36,162 nucleotides of DNA from Cognatishimia sp. (GTDB taxonomy: Bacteria > Pseudomonadota > Alphaproteobacteria > Rhodobacterales > Rhodobacteraceae): positions 15,933-52,094 of the forward strand of contig JABSOU010000023.1 in assembly GCA_013215215.1 (NCBI GenBank), given 5' to 3'. The position numbers and the translations under genes are program-made. The notes under the pieces are model-generated. The model saw nothing but the letters and a program-made list of their open reading frames with translations. It did not search any database and was not told the DNA's origin. Position 1 is the first letter of the stretch, and each line of letters begins with the position of its first letter. Shown here in pieces: positions 1 through 7,642 of the stretch.

Positions 1-383
1 TCAGAGGCTTGGAATGCGTCAACCGCGTCGACATTTGCGAACATGAATGGAAGGTCAAACAGACGGAACTGCTTGGTGAAGGCTTCGAACTTGGACAGCG
101 AAGGGGCCGCCAGCTGAACGTCGCCCTGCAGCAGCGCTTCGAGAACTTTGTTGTCGTCATAAAGGGTAGAGTTCGGGAAGACTTCCATACAAGCCTTGCC
201 GTTCATCTCTTCGTTTACGCGTGCTTCCAGCAGGGATGCCGCGATGCCTTTAGGGTGTTTGTCGGTGTTGGTGACGTGGCTGAATTTGATGACCACTTCA
301 CCAGGATCACATGCGCCGGACGCGGATGCTGTGGTTGCGCCAAACGCGATCGTGGCCGCAACGGCTGCGGTGATGAATTTCAT
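1..383 (-). CDS. dctP: TRAP transporter substrate-binding protein DctP (5' end only)
   Basis: This is the N-terminal 127 codons of a TRAP-type periplasmic solute receptor; the rest lies beyond the window. The ATG follows a strong GGGAGG ribosome site with 8 bases between them. Residues 1 to about 22 form a Sec signal peptide (basic start, alanine-rich core, Ala-Ser-Ala end). The mature part has the DctP pattern: a KFSHV strand, a KHPKG turn, an FPNSTLYDD segment and a GDVQLAAPS segment. Two cysteines lie near residues 25 and 65. DctP proteins capture C4-dicarboxylates or other organic acids for the DctQM membrane pump, whose genes would be expected downstream outside the window. The dctBD genes upstream and two palindromes in the 241-bp gap suggest control by that two-component system. 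The exact ligand cannot be read from this fragment. Confidence 0.93.
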   Translation of the reverse strand, partial: MKFITAAVAATIAFGATTASASGACDPGEVVIKFSHVTNTDKHPKGIAASLLEARVNEEMNGKACMEVFPNSTLYDDNKVLEALLQGDVQLAAPSLSKFEAFTKQFRLFDLPFMFANVDAVDAFQAS

Positions 384-397
384 AGTGTTTCCTCCCA

Positions 398-410
398 AGT
401 GTTAAACACT
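398..410. repeat. 13-bp perfect palindrome in the dctP leader
   Basis: AGTGTT, one A, then AACACT form a perfect inverted repeat immediately upstream of the dctP ribosome site. It could be a short RNA hairpin affecting translation or a protein site; the sequence alone does not decide. The rest of the 384-624 gap holds the two DctD-like sites described separately and no gene. Confidence 0.4.
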
Positions 411-567
411 GTTAGCAGACAGGAAGTCTGTCCCTGCCTCAGTGAAATGCAGGCGGATTGAGGGAACAAGGGAAACTCTGAACTTTTCGTGAATTTCAGG
501 AAAATTCAATTAAAACAAGTGGAAAGAGGCAATGCCTGGGGTGGGCGTCATATCCGTATTTCTACGG

Positions 568-585
568 TGTGCGAGATTTCGCACA
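568..585. promoter_or_regulatory. dctD: putative DctD binding site 1
   Basis: TGTGCGAGATTTCGCACA is an 18-bp palindrome with perfect 7-bp arms and a 4-bp centre, upstream of dctP. It resembles the TGTGCG...CGCACA form described for DctD upstream activator sites in rhizobia. It lies about 185 bp upstream of the dctP start codon and has a near copy at 601-618. Confidence 0.7.
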
Positions 586-600
586 TGGTGTTTTGAGGGC

Positions 601-618
601 TGTGCGAAAATCCGCACA
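601..618. promoter_or_regulatory. dctD: putative DctD binding site 2
   Basis: TGTGCGAAAATCCGCACA repeats site 1 with a start-to-start distance of 33 bp, close to three helical turns, so two dimers would sit on the same DNA face. The arms are identical over TGTGCG and CGCACA. It lies just 6 bp beyond the dctD stop codon. No T-run follows on either strand, so it does not look like an intrinsic terminator. Confidence 0.7.
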
Positions 619-624
619 GATCCG

Positions 625-1848
625 TTAGCGGTAAAGCTCCGCTCGAATCTCGTGGCGCGCGAGTTTGTCGTAAAACGTCTTGCGCGGCAGCTTGAGCGCC
701 TTGGCGGCCTCCGTCGCATTTCCGCGGAACCGTTTCAGCGCATCTGTCAGCAAAGACCGCTCAACCCGCGCCAATTGTTCCGTCAGTCCAAGGTCCTCGC
801 CGCTCTCGCCATCCGAGACCCCAAGCGTGAACCGCATCGCCGCATTCATCAGTGCGCGCGCGTTGCCGGGCCAATCTTGAGCCATCAACGTGCTGATCGT
901 CTCAGGCGAGACCTCAGGGGCAGGGGTGCCGGCCTGTTCGGCGGCAATATTCACATAGTGGCGGAACAGGTCTGGGATATCCTCTGGGCGTTCCTTCAAA
1001 GACGGGACCCGCAAGGTCATCACGTTTAGGCGGTAAAACAGGTCGCTGTTGAAATTCCCACCCTCTTGAAAGAATGCGGGGCTTTCATAGGTGCCGCCGA
1101 TGATTGTCGGCGCATTTGGCGCGTCCAGCGCATCGTTAAGGGCAAACTGCACATCTTGGCGCAGGGTCGAGATCTCATCCAGAAACAACGTGCCGCCTTC
1201 TGCGGACTTCAATGCCTCGCCCAGCGTCTCGAGAGTCAGCCCCGCCGCGGTGCGTTTCTCAAACGCCGCTGATGACGCCTCTGACAACAGATGCACCACC
1301 TCAGCCACTTTGAAATTCCCAGACCCCGGCGCGCCAAAGATCATGGCGTTTGTCCCGGCCTTGGCCGTCTTGCGCGCCTGCGCCCTCAGACCTTCGGCCA
1401 AGTCCGACGTACCAAACAACATCCGAGAGGCCGCATCGCCCTGTTCCAGTTTCTGCTTAAGAACGCGGTTCTCCATCACCATCCGGCGCGATCGCAGGGC
1501 GTTTTCGACCACGGACAGGAAGTCCTGTGTCTCACACGGCTTCTCAAGAAAATTGAAGGCCCCGGCCTGCAGCCCCCGAACCGCCATCGGGATGTCCCCT
1601 TCACCGGTTAACAGAACCACAGGCAGATCAGCATCCACACCACGCGCAAAGGCCAGAAGGTCAAAGCCATCTTTACCCGGCATCCGAATATCGCTGACAA
1701 TCACGCCGCCAAACTCGGGCGTGATGTGGTCCTTGGCCTCGATGTAGCTCGCCGCCAGCGTGACGTCATAGCCATCTAGCATAAGCGTCTGACCCAAAGC
1801 ATCCCGCACCGCGCGGTCATCATCCACCAAAAGCACCGATTTGCTCAT
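625..1848 (-). CDS. dctD: DctD-like response regulator with degenerate AAA+ domain
   Basis: This 407-residue response regulator has a receiver domain (residues 1-120, phospho-acceptor Asp53 in SDIRMPG, Thr81, Lys103), an NtrC-type AAA+ domain (about 145-345) and a C-terminal Fis-type helix-turn-helix (about 375-402) with the PRKTFYDKL end typical of DctD. The AAA+ domain is altered. Walker A reads GAPGSGN at 172-178, with Asn in place of the catalytic Lys. The GAFTGA loop that contacts sigma-54 is absent, because the Walker A to Walker B stretch is about 20 residues short. Walker B (LFLDEI, 221-226) and the DLFYRLN segment remain. It overlaps dctB by 4 bases and lies upstream of dctP. It is probably the regulator of this TRAP system but unlikely to work as a standard sigma-54 activator; Rhodobacter capsulatus NtrC, which also lacks GAFTGA and works with the housekeeping polymerase, is a precedent. 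Confidence 0.9.
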   Translation of the reverse strand: MSKSVLLVDDDRAVRDALGQTLMLDGYDVTLAASYIEAKDHITPEFGGVIVSDIRMPGKDGFDLLAFARGVDADLPVVLLTGEGDIPMAVRGLQAGAFNFLEKPCETQDFLSVVENALRSRRMVMENRVLKQKLEQGDAASRMLFGTSDLAEGLRAQARKTAKAGTNAMIFGAPGSGNFKVAEVVHLLSEASSAAFEKRTAAGLTLETLGEALKSAEGGTLFLDEISTLRQDVQFALNDALDAPNAPTIIGGTYESPAFFQEGGNFNSDLFYRLNVMTLRVPSLKERPEDIPDLFRHYVNIAAEQAGTPAPEVSPETISTLMAQDWPGNARALMNAAMRFTLGVSDGESGEDLGLTEQLARVERSLLTDALKRFRGNATEAAKALKLPRKTFYDKLARHEIRAELYR

Positions 1849-3566
1849 GCTGCACCCTCACTTGCCGCCAGTTCCACCGTAAAGACTGCGCCACCTTCGG
1901 GGCGGTTTCTGCCATTGATCGCACCGCCAAAGCTCTGAACCAAACCATAGGAAATTGAAAGCCCAAGACCCATGCCCTCGGACTGCCCAACCTCTTTTGT
2001 GGTGTAAAACGGATCAAAGATCTTATCCGCATCATCAAGCCCAGGGCCTGTATCGCTGATCGAGACATGCACCGCGGATCCGTCACGCATCACATTGATA
2101 TCAAGTTGCTTTTCGTCACTCTGCAACATGGCATCCGCCGCGTTGGACACAAGGTTCATAAAGACCTGCTGCAACCGCACCTCGCCGCCGCGTACCCAGA
2201 CATCCTGAGAAGGTCCAATGCGTTTCACCACGACATTCTCGGTGTTCAGACGCGGTTCCGACAGCTCCATGACAGCGTCCAGAACACTATTGATATTCAC
2301 ATTTGTGACCGGCTCGCTCTCCTGCCGCGCAAAGGCGCGTAGGTTCTTAATAATCCGCCCCATGCGATGGCTGAGCGCGCTGATGCGGCTGAAATTCTCT
2401 GCCGCCTGCGTTGGGTTTTGCCGCTCCAAAAACAGCGATCCATTGTCCGCAAAGGACCGGATCGCCATCAGCGGCTGATTGAGTTCATGACTGATCCCCG
2501 CCGACATCTGCCCCAAAGCGGTCAGCTTGCCTGCCTGAATCAAATCCGCCTGCGCCTTGCGCAAAGCTTCTTCGGCCTCTTGCCGTTCCGCAATCTCATG
2601 CCGCAGGTTCACGTTCACCGCCGTCAACTGCGCCGTCCGCGCCGTCACACGCTGTTCCAGCAAAAGATTGTCCCGCGCCAAAACCCGCCGCCGTTCCCGC
2701 GCCAGATAGAGAAATGCACCAAAGGTGATACAGACCGCCGCCGCGACCAATGCCTGCAGCGACGCCAACCGCTCTGCCGGAGCCGTCGAAATCAAAGTAT
2801 GCCCCGTCATCCCAACAACCGGGCGCGGCAAATCCATATAGAGCGCGCGGCTCGGCAAATAGCGCGCATCCGGCAGCGTCCAGACCGTATTGGTTCCGGC
2901 TGCACGCACGCGTGTCGGCGCAAAAACACCCTCTGTCGGTTCCGTCGAAAACCCCTCAAACAGGACTTCCGACCGGTTCGTGACAAAGACCCGCGCGGCC
3001 TCATCCGTGAACAAAACCACCTGTGGGGCAGAGCGCCAGTCGGATTCCTCGATCGTCTCCATATCCACCTGCACCATCACAGCGCCCGCAGGTTTGCCCT
3101 CCACCCGTACCGGCGCCATGAACGAAAAAATCCGCCGGTCTGCCTCGTCGACAAAATGCTCAAATCCCATGGCGCCGGTCATGGCGCGCTCGAAATGGTC
3201 GCGGTCGCTCCAGTCTTGCCCCGAGGCACTGTCGGCGGAGGCCAGAACCAACCGCCCATCGGCATCCAAAAGCCCAACCTCCAAGGCCCCCGTACTGTCC
3301 GCAGAGCGCGTAAACAGCGGCAGGATATCCTCGGGCGGGATCTCTCCGCTGGTCACCGCAATGGCCTCAGGGTGATGCGCAATCAGGTCTGCCAACTGGC
3401 GAAACCTCTCCAGTTGCCCCACCAAACGATCCGAGGCCGACTGCAAGTAAACCCGCCCCTGATCCGCCACTCCAGTCAGCGCCGTGCGGTAGCCGATATT
3501 CCAGATCGCGCCGGAAAATATCGCCACTGCAAGCAAAAATAATATGATTGTCAGGCTTCTACGCAC
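1845..3566 (-). CDS. dctB: C4-dicarboxylate sensor histidine kinase DctB
   Basis: This 573-residue membrane kinase has a GTG start preceded by GGGGAG. Transmembrane helix 1 spans residues 5-24 and helix 2 about 269-289, enclosing a periplasmic sensor domain of about 240 residues of the Cache type expected for DctB. A coiled coil (about 292-345) leads to the HisKA domain with phospho-accepting His360 in SHELNQPLMAIRSFADN, the signature of DctB kinases. The ATPase domain has the N box (NLVSNAADAM, Asn475), the DTGPGL box (505-510) and GMGLGLSI (531-538). It probably senses an organic acid outside and phosphorylates the DctD-like partner, whose gene follows with an ATGA overlap. Confidence 0.93.
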   Translation of the reverse strand: MRRSLTIILFLLAVAIFSGAIWNIGYRTALTGVADQGRVYLQSASDRLVGQLERFRQLADLIAHHPEAIAVTSGEIPPEDILPLFTRSADSTGALEVGLLDADGRLVLASADSASGQDWSDRDHFERAMTGAMGFEHFVDEADRRIFSFMAPVRVEGKPAGAVMVQVDMETIEESDWRSAPQVVLFTDEAARVFVTNRSEVLFEGFSTEPTEGVFAPTRVRAAGTNTVWTLPDARYLPSRALYMDLPRPVVGMTGHTLISTAPAERLASLQALVAAAVCITFGAFLYLARERRRVLARDNLLLEQRVTARTAQLTAVNVNLRHEIAERQEAEEALRKAQADLIQAGKLTALGQMSAGISHELNQPLMAIRSFADNGSLFLERQNPTQAAENFSRISALSHRMGRIIKNLRAFARQESEPVTNVNINSVLDAVMELSEPRLNTENVVVKRIGPSQDVWVRGGEVRLQQVFMNLVSNAADAMLQSDEKQLDINVMRDGSAVHVSISDTGPGLDDADKIFDPFYTTKEVGQSEGMGLGLSISYGLVQSFGGAINGRNRPEGGAVFTVELAASEGAA

Positions 3567-3572
3567 GGCTCT

Positions 3573-3596
3573 CCCCTATGCGCGCCACATTAGGGG
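3573..3596. promoter_or_regulatory. inverted repeat in dctB / dld divergent promoter region
   Basis: CCCCTA (3573-3578) and TAGGGG (3591-3596) form a perfect 6-bp inverted repeat with a 12-bp centre in the 106-bp gap between the divergent dctB and D-lactate dehydrogenase genes. The left arm overlaps the dctB ribosome site on the minus strand. A second small hairpin, ACAAG-GCCC-CTTGT followed by a T-run, lies at 3613-3630. These may be regulatory but no known protein site is recognised. Confidence 0.3.
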
Positions 3597-3672
3597 CAAG
3601 CGTAATCCGGGCACAAGGCCCCTTGTTTTTGCCGCGCTGATGGCCATGATCGCCCACAAGAGGGAGGCATTC

Positions 3673-5058
3673 ATGGCACTTGATTCAATCGAAACGGTGA
3701 TTTCAGAGCTTAGGGCTCTGCTGGGTGAACGCCTGTCCACAGGCAGCTCGATCCGCAATCTGCACAGCCATGATGCGGCCTATGCGACCCCCGTTCAGCC
3801 CGACGCGGTGGCCTTTCCGGAAAACACCGAAGAGGTCTCGCAGATCGTGAAAATCTGCGCGCGCTATAAATGCCCCGTGGTGCCTTACGGTGTCGGGACG
3901 TCGCTGGAAGGACAGGTGGTGCCAATCCAAGGGGGCATCTCGATTGACACCAGCCGCATGAACAAGGTTCTCGCGGTGCATCCCGAAGATTTGGACGCTG
4001 TGGTGCAGCCCGGTGTCACGCGTAAACAGCTCAACACAGAACTGCGCGCAACCGGCCTCATGTTCACCGTCGACCCCGGAGCCGACGCCACCTTGGGCGG
4101 CATGGCGGCCACCCGCGCATCCGGCACGAATACCGTGCGCTACGGAACGATGCGCGAGAACACCTTGGCGTTAGAGGTCGTTCTGGCGGACGGCACGATC
4201 ATCGAAACCGGCACCCGCGCGCGGAAATCCTCGGCAGGGTATGATTTGACCAAGCTGATGATCGGCTCCGAAGGCACCCTTGGGATCATCACCAAACTGA
4301 CCGTGCGGCTCTATGGTCAGCCAGAGGCGATCTCGGCGGCAACCTGCGCCTTTCCATCGGTCGATGATGCTGTGAATTCGGTGATCCTCGCCATTCAATC
4401 CGGCCTGCCCATGGCGCGGATTGAGCTTTTGGACGAGGTCCAGATGAAGGGAATGAACATCTATAACCCCGATCTGAGCTTCCCAGAAAAACCTCATCTT
4501 TTCCTAGAGTTCCACGGGTCTGAGGCTGGCGTCGCCGAACAGGTCGAAGCCTTCGGTGACATTGCATCCGAATTCGGTGTCGAGGCCTTTCAATGGGCGT
4601 CCAAAACTGAGGACCGCAACCGCCTCTGGGAAGCCCGCCACAACGCCTATTACGCCGCCATCAGCTTGCGCCAAGGCGCGCGCCCTGTGGTCACAGACGT
4701 TTGTGTGCCAATTTCTTCGCTGGCCGAGGCCATCAACCGCACCAAAGCCGAGATCGCAGAGGCCGGCCTTCTGGCTCCGGTGGTTGGCCATGTGGGGGAC
4801 GGGAATTTCCACCTCTCGATCCTGATCGATCCCGAGGATCCAGAGGAGCTGGCAAAGGCGAAATCGCTAGCGTCCTCGCTGAATAAAATGGCGTTGGAGC
4901 TCGAAGGAACCGTTACCGGAGAACACGGGGTCGGCACCGGAAAAATGCCCTATCTGATCGAGGAACATGGCGCAGCGCTGAATGTCATGGCGACGATTAA
5001 AAAAGCGCTCGATCCAGACAATATTATGAACCCGGGCAAGATGGTTCAGATCAATTGA
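3673..5058 (+). CDS. dld: FAD-linked D-lactate dehydrogenase family (DLD/GlcD type)
   Basis: This 461-residue flavoprotein has a PCMH-type FAD domain (about 40-220) and an FAD-oxidase C domain. FAD-binding features include PYGVGTSLEG (71-80), DPGADATLGGMAATRASG (134-151) and RYGTMRENT. The C-terminal half has VGHVGDGNFHL and GEHGVG (416-421), the substrate and metal motifs of D-2-hydroxyacid dehydrogenases. The chosen ATG follows AGAGGGAGG; an upstream in-frame start at 3544 would overlap dctB and has no ribosome site. The family oxidises D-lactate or related D-2-hydroxyacids and passes electrons to the respiratory chain. Its place beside a TRAP/DctBD module may mean that it works on the imported acid. 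Glycolate or D-2-hydroxyglutarate are possible alternative substrates. Confidence 0.85.
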   Translation: MALDSIETVISELRALLGERLSTGSSIRNLHSHDAAYATPVQPDAVAFPENTEEVSQIVKICARYKCPVVPYGVGTSLEGQVVPIQGGISIDTSRMNKVLAVHPEDLDAVVQPGVTRKQLNTELRATGLMFTVDPGADATLGGMAATRASGTNTVRYGTMRENTLALEVVLADGTIIETGTRARKSSAGYDLTKLMIGSEGTLGIITKLTVRLYGQPEAISAATCAFPSVDDAVNSVILAIQSGLPMARIELLDEVQMKGMNIYNPDLSFPEKPHLFLEFHGSEAGVAEQVEAFGDIASEFGVEAFQWASKTEDRNRLWEARHNAYYAAISLRQGARPVVTDVCVPISSLAEAINRTKAEIAEAGLLAPVVGHVGDGNFHLSILIDPEDPEELAKAKSLASSLNKMALELEGTVTGEHGVGTGKMPYLIEEHGAALNVMATIKKALDPDNIMNPGKMVQIN

Positions 5059-5090
5059 AAAAGGCCCGCAATTCGCGGGCCTTTCTTTTG
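5058..5090. terminator. bidirectional intrinsic terminator between dld and amaB
   Basis: AAAGGCCCGC (5060-5069) pairs with GCGGGCCTTT (5075-5084) in a perfect 10-bp stem with a 5-base loop. An A-run precedes it and a T-rich tail follows, so it can stop transcripts from both convergent genes. It begins at the dld stop codon and lies 12 bases past the end of the aldehyde dehydrogenase gene on the other strand. Confidence 0.9.
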
Positions 5091-5101
5091 ATTGCAAGGG
5101 C

Positions 5102-6604
5102 TTAAAAATCGAACTTAATGCCTTGCGCCAGTGGCAGCTCGCGGGAATAGTTCACCGTATTGGTCTGACGCCGCATATAGGCTTTCCACGCGTCAGACCC
5201 GCTTTCACGTCCGCCGCCGGTGTCTTTTTCCCCGCCGAAAGCGCCGCCAATTTCGGCACCGGACGGGCCGATGTTCACATTGGCAATCCCGCAATCGGAA
5301 CCCGCCGCGGACAGGAACAATTCCGTCTCGCGCACGTCAGTTGAAAAGATGCAGGAACTCAGACCCTGTGGGACCTCGTTCTGCATCTCAATCGCCTGAT
5401 CCAGCGTCTTGTATTTCACCACATAGAGGATCGGCGCAAAGGTCTCGTGATGCATGATCTCGCTCTGGCTCGGCATCTCAACAATCGCCGGATTGGCATA
5501 GGCCGCCGCCCCATGGCTGCCCGTCAGTGCCTGACCGCCGCCATGCACCGTGCCGCCTTCGGATTTCGCCTTCTCTAGCGCTGCGTCCATTGCCCGCAGC
5601 GCCTGATCGTCAATCAAAGGCCCAACAAGCGTGCCATCCGCCAGAGGATCGCCGATCGGCAGGCCTTCGTAGGCTTTGATCAGACGCGGCACCAAGGCGT
5701 CGTAGACGTCCTCATGCACGATCAAACGGCGAAGCGTCGTACACCGCTGACCCGCCGTGCCAACGGCCGAGAACACAATTGCCCGCAAAGCCATCTCCAG
5801 ATCCGCCGAAGGCGCGACGATCATGGCGTTGTTGCCACCCAGCTCGAGGATGGTTTTGCCCAGACGTTTGGACATATCCGCTGCCACCGCGCGACCCATA
5901 GGCACAGAACCCGTCGCCGAAATGATCGCGACCTTCTTGTGGGCGGTCATGGCTTCACCCAGTTCGCGCTCGCCAACAAGAACTTGCGTCAGCCCGTCAG
6001 GCGCATCATCGCCAAATTGCGCAGAGACCCTCTCGCAGATCTTCTGCACCGCCAGCGCTGTCAGCGGGGTTTTCTCCGACGGTTTCCAGATCACCGGATC
6101 TCCGCAGACCAGTGCCAATGCCGCGTTCCAGCACCAGGGTGCAACCGGGAAGTTAAACGCGGTAATCACGCCACAGACCCCCATCGGATGCCAGGTTTCG
6201 CGCATGGAATGGCCCGGGCGTTCCGACGCAATCGTCAACCCATAAAGCTGGCGAGACAGACCCACCGCAAAGTCACAAATGTCAATCATTTCCTGCACTT
6301 CGCCGAGGCCCTCCTGCAGGATTTTCCCGCATTCCAGCGTCACCAGAGCACCCAGATTGTCCTTTTCACGCCGCAGCTCTTCGCCCAGCAGACGCACATA
6401 TTCGCCGCGCCGCGGGGCAGGGACCGTGCGCCACTTCAGGAAGGCCTCATGCGCCTTATCGATCATCGCATTGGCCTCAGCGACGGAATGCTCAGACAGC
6501 TTGGCAATCTCGGACCCATCTACAGGGGTTGCGACGGACAATGTGCCGCCATCGAGCTCTGCCTCGCCAAAACCAGAGGCCTTCAGGATTTCCATATGAG
6601 ACAT
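5102..6604 (-). CDS. amaB: ALDH7-family L-aminoadipate-semialdehyde dehydrogenase
   Basis: This 500-residue aldehyde dehydrogenase has the catalytic Cys288 (GTAGQRCTTLRR) and general base Glu254 (LELGG). The C-terminal SGSDAWKAYMRRQTNTVNYS segment and the LPLAQGIKFDF end are signatures of ALDH7 (antiquitin/AmaB), which oxidises aminoadipate semialdehyde, in equilibrium with piperideine-6-carboxylate, to 2-aminoadipate with NAD+ in lysine breakdown. The first ATG is kept because AGGAG lies 7-8 bases upstream. It is the last gene of a minus-strand operon with glutaryl-CoA dehydrogenase, a 2-oxoacid dehydrogenase E1 and a FabD-like acyltransferase, starting 12 bases after the acyltransferase stop. 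The operon context supports a lysine role. Confidence 0.9.
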   Translation of the reverse strand: MSHMEILKASGFGEAELDGGTLSVATPVDGSEIAKLSEHSVAEANAMIDKAHEAFLKWRTVPAPRRGEYVRLLGEELRREKDNLGALVTLECGKILQEGLGEVQEMIDICDFAVGLSRQLYGLTIASERPGHSMRETWHPMGVCGVITAFNFPVAPWCWNAALALVCGDPVIWKPSEKTPLTALAVQKICERVSAQFGDDAPDGLTQVLVGERELGEAMTAHKKVAIISATGSVPMGRAVAADMSKRLGKTILELGGNNAMIVAPSADLEMALRAIVFSAVGTAGQRCTTLRRLIVHEDVYDALVPRLIKAYEGLPIGDPLADGTLVGPLIDDQALRAMDAALEKAKSEGGTVHGGGQALTGSHGAAAYANPAIVEMPSQSEIMHHETFAPILYVVKYKTLDQAIEMQNEVPQGLSSCIFSTDVRETELFLSAAGSDCGIANVNIGPSGAEIGGAFGGEKDTGGGRESGSDAWKAYMRRQTNTVNYSRELPLAQGIKFDF

Positions 6605-6616
6605 GTTTTTCTCCTT

Positions 6617-7642
6617 TTAGATGACCAGCGAGCGCTGGCTCTCCATTCCCATGGACACAAGCAGAGGGCCTGCATCCTGTTTCTCTTTGAAATCGTTTTT
6701 GTTCTGCATGCCCTGCCAATCGGCTTGGATCAGCGATTGCGCGATGGCGCCGCCCAGCGTGGTGCCGGGGCCGGTCACGATGAAGATATCCGGCGCGAAT
6801 TCACGCGCGGCTGTGGTGATCGCGGCGGTAAAGTTATAGGTTTCAGTGACTTGATGCCCCAGGGTGTAATCCCACAAGGCACTCGGGTCGCTCGCACCCG
6901 GCCACCAGACATGGCCGCGCCCATCGATCATCGGCTGATCCGGCTGCGCGAAAAGCGTAGCGTGCAGGGCAGCCCGCCCGCGCTCGGCAACCGGCGCCTG
7001 AAGCGCGGAATGAAACCCAGCGTGGTTGCTCAGCCGCATCGGAAACCGCTCTTGCGCGGGTTCGACAGCCTGCTCAAAAGCCACCAGCCCCATGTCATTC
7101 CCAGCCAGCACCAACATGCCACCCAGATCGATGGACACGCTCAAAACATGATCCGCGCGCGCATCGATCTCAGAAATCAAACCCAACAAGGTCTGATGCA
7201 ACGCAGGCCGAGGCGCCCAGTTCTCATCCACCCAAGGATATATCAACTGCCCGCCAATCATCGCCTCTTGCATGAAGCTGCCCATCGTATTGGCAATCTT
7301 GAACCCGTTCTCAGGCTTCACGGCCCCCGCACAGGCCAGCGTGGAATACCAGCCCATCGAATTGCCTGTGACCGCGACCACCTCGATGTCGTCCTTGATC
7401 GTGGCGAAATCCCCATACGTCGCGGCATAGATCAGGCCCGACGCATTGTCCCCCCGCGTATGTTTGGACAGGGTAAAGTGATCCGCCCCATCCAACGCGC
7501 GCAGACTTTCCTGTCCCAAACCCGCGCGTTGCGCATCAAAGGCGTCCAACAGACCCGCGTCGGGGAAATTGCGTGCCAAATACCCCAGTTCCGTCGAATT
7601 GTAGGTCCCGCGCCCTGGGCAGATCACAACGGCGGTCGTCAT
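6617..7642 (-). CDS. FabD-like acyltransferase of unknown substrate
   Basis: This 341-residue protein has the fold signature of malonyl-CoA:ACP transacylase. It shows the nucleophile elbow GNSMG with Ser95, the active-site His near 211 (GFHSAL), an internal SMLVLAG-like strand (DLGGMLVLAG) and a GPGTTLGG segment near the C terminus. Two substrate residues differ from FabD: the GQG Gln that shapes the oxyanion hole is Arg11 (CPGRGTY), and the Arg that holds the malonyl carboxylate is Met120 (TMGSFMQEA). It is therefore unlikely to be the fatty-acid enzyme. Its start overlaps the E1 stop by 4 bases and it lies 12 bases before amaB, so it belongs to the same operon. It may move an acyl group made by the E1, or hydrolyse one, but this is inference. 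Confidence 0.7.
   Translation of the reverse strand: MTTAVVICPGRGTYNSTELGYLARNFPDAGLLDAFDAQRAGLGQESLRALDGADHFTLSKHTRGDNASGLIYAATYGDFATIKDDIEVVAVTGNSMGWYSTLACAGAVKPENGFKIANTMGSFMQEAMIGGQLIYPWVDENWAPRPALHQTLLGLISEIDARADHVLSVSIDLGGMLVLAGNDMGLVAFEQAVEPAQERFPMRLSNHAGFHSALQAPVAERGRAALHATLFAQPDQPMIDGRGHVWWPGASDPSALWDYTLGHQVTETYNFTAAITTAAREFAPDIFIVTGPGTTLGGAIAQSLIQADWQGMQNKNDFKEKQDAGPLLVSMGMESQRSLVI

Noticed and set aside
2367-3542. 391-residue plus-strand frame opposite dctB
   Set aside because: It is an antisense frame of a clear kinase gene, rich in Arg, His and Pro, with no family motifs.
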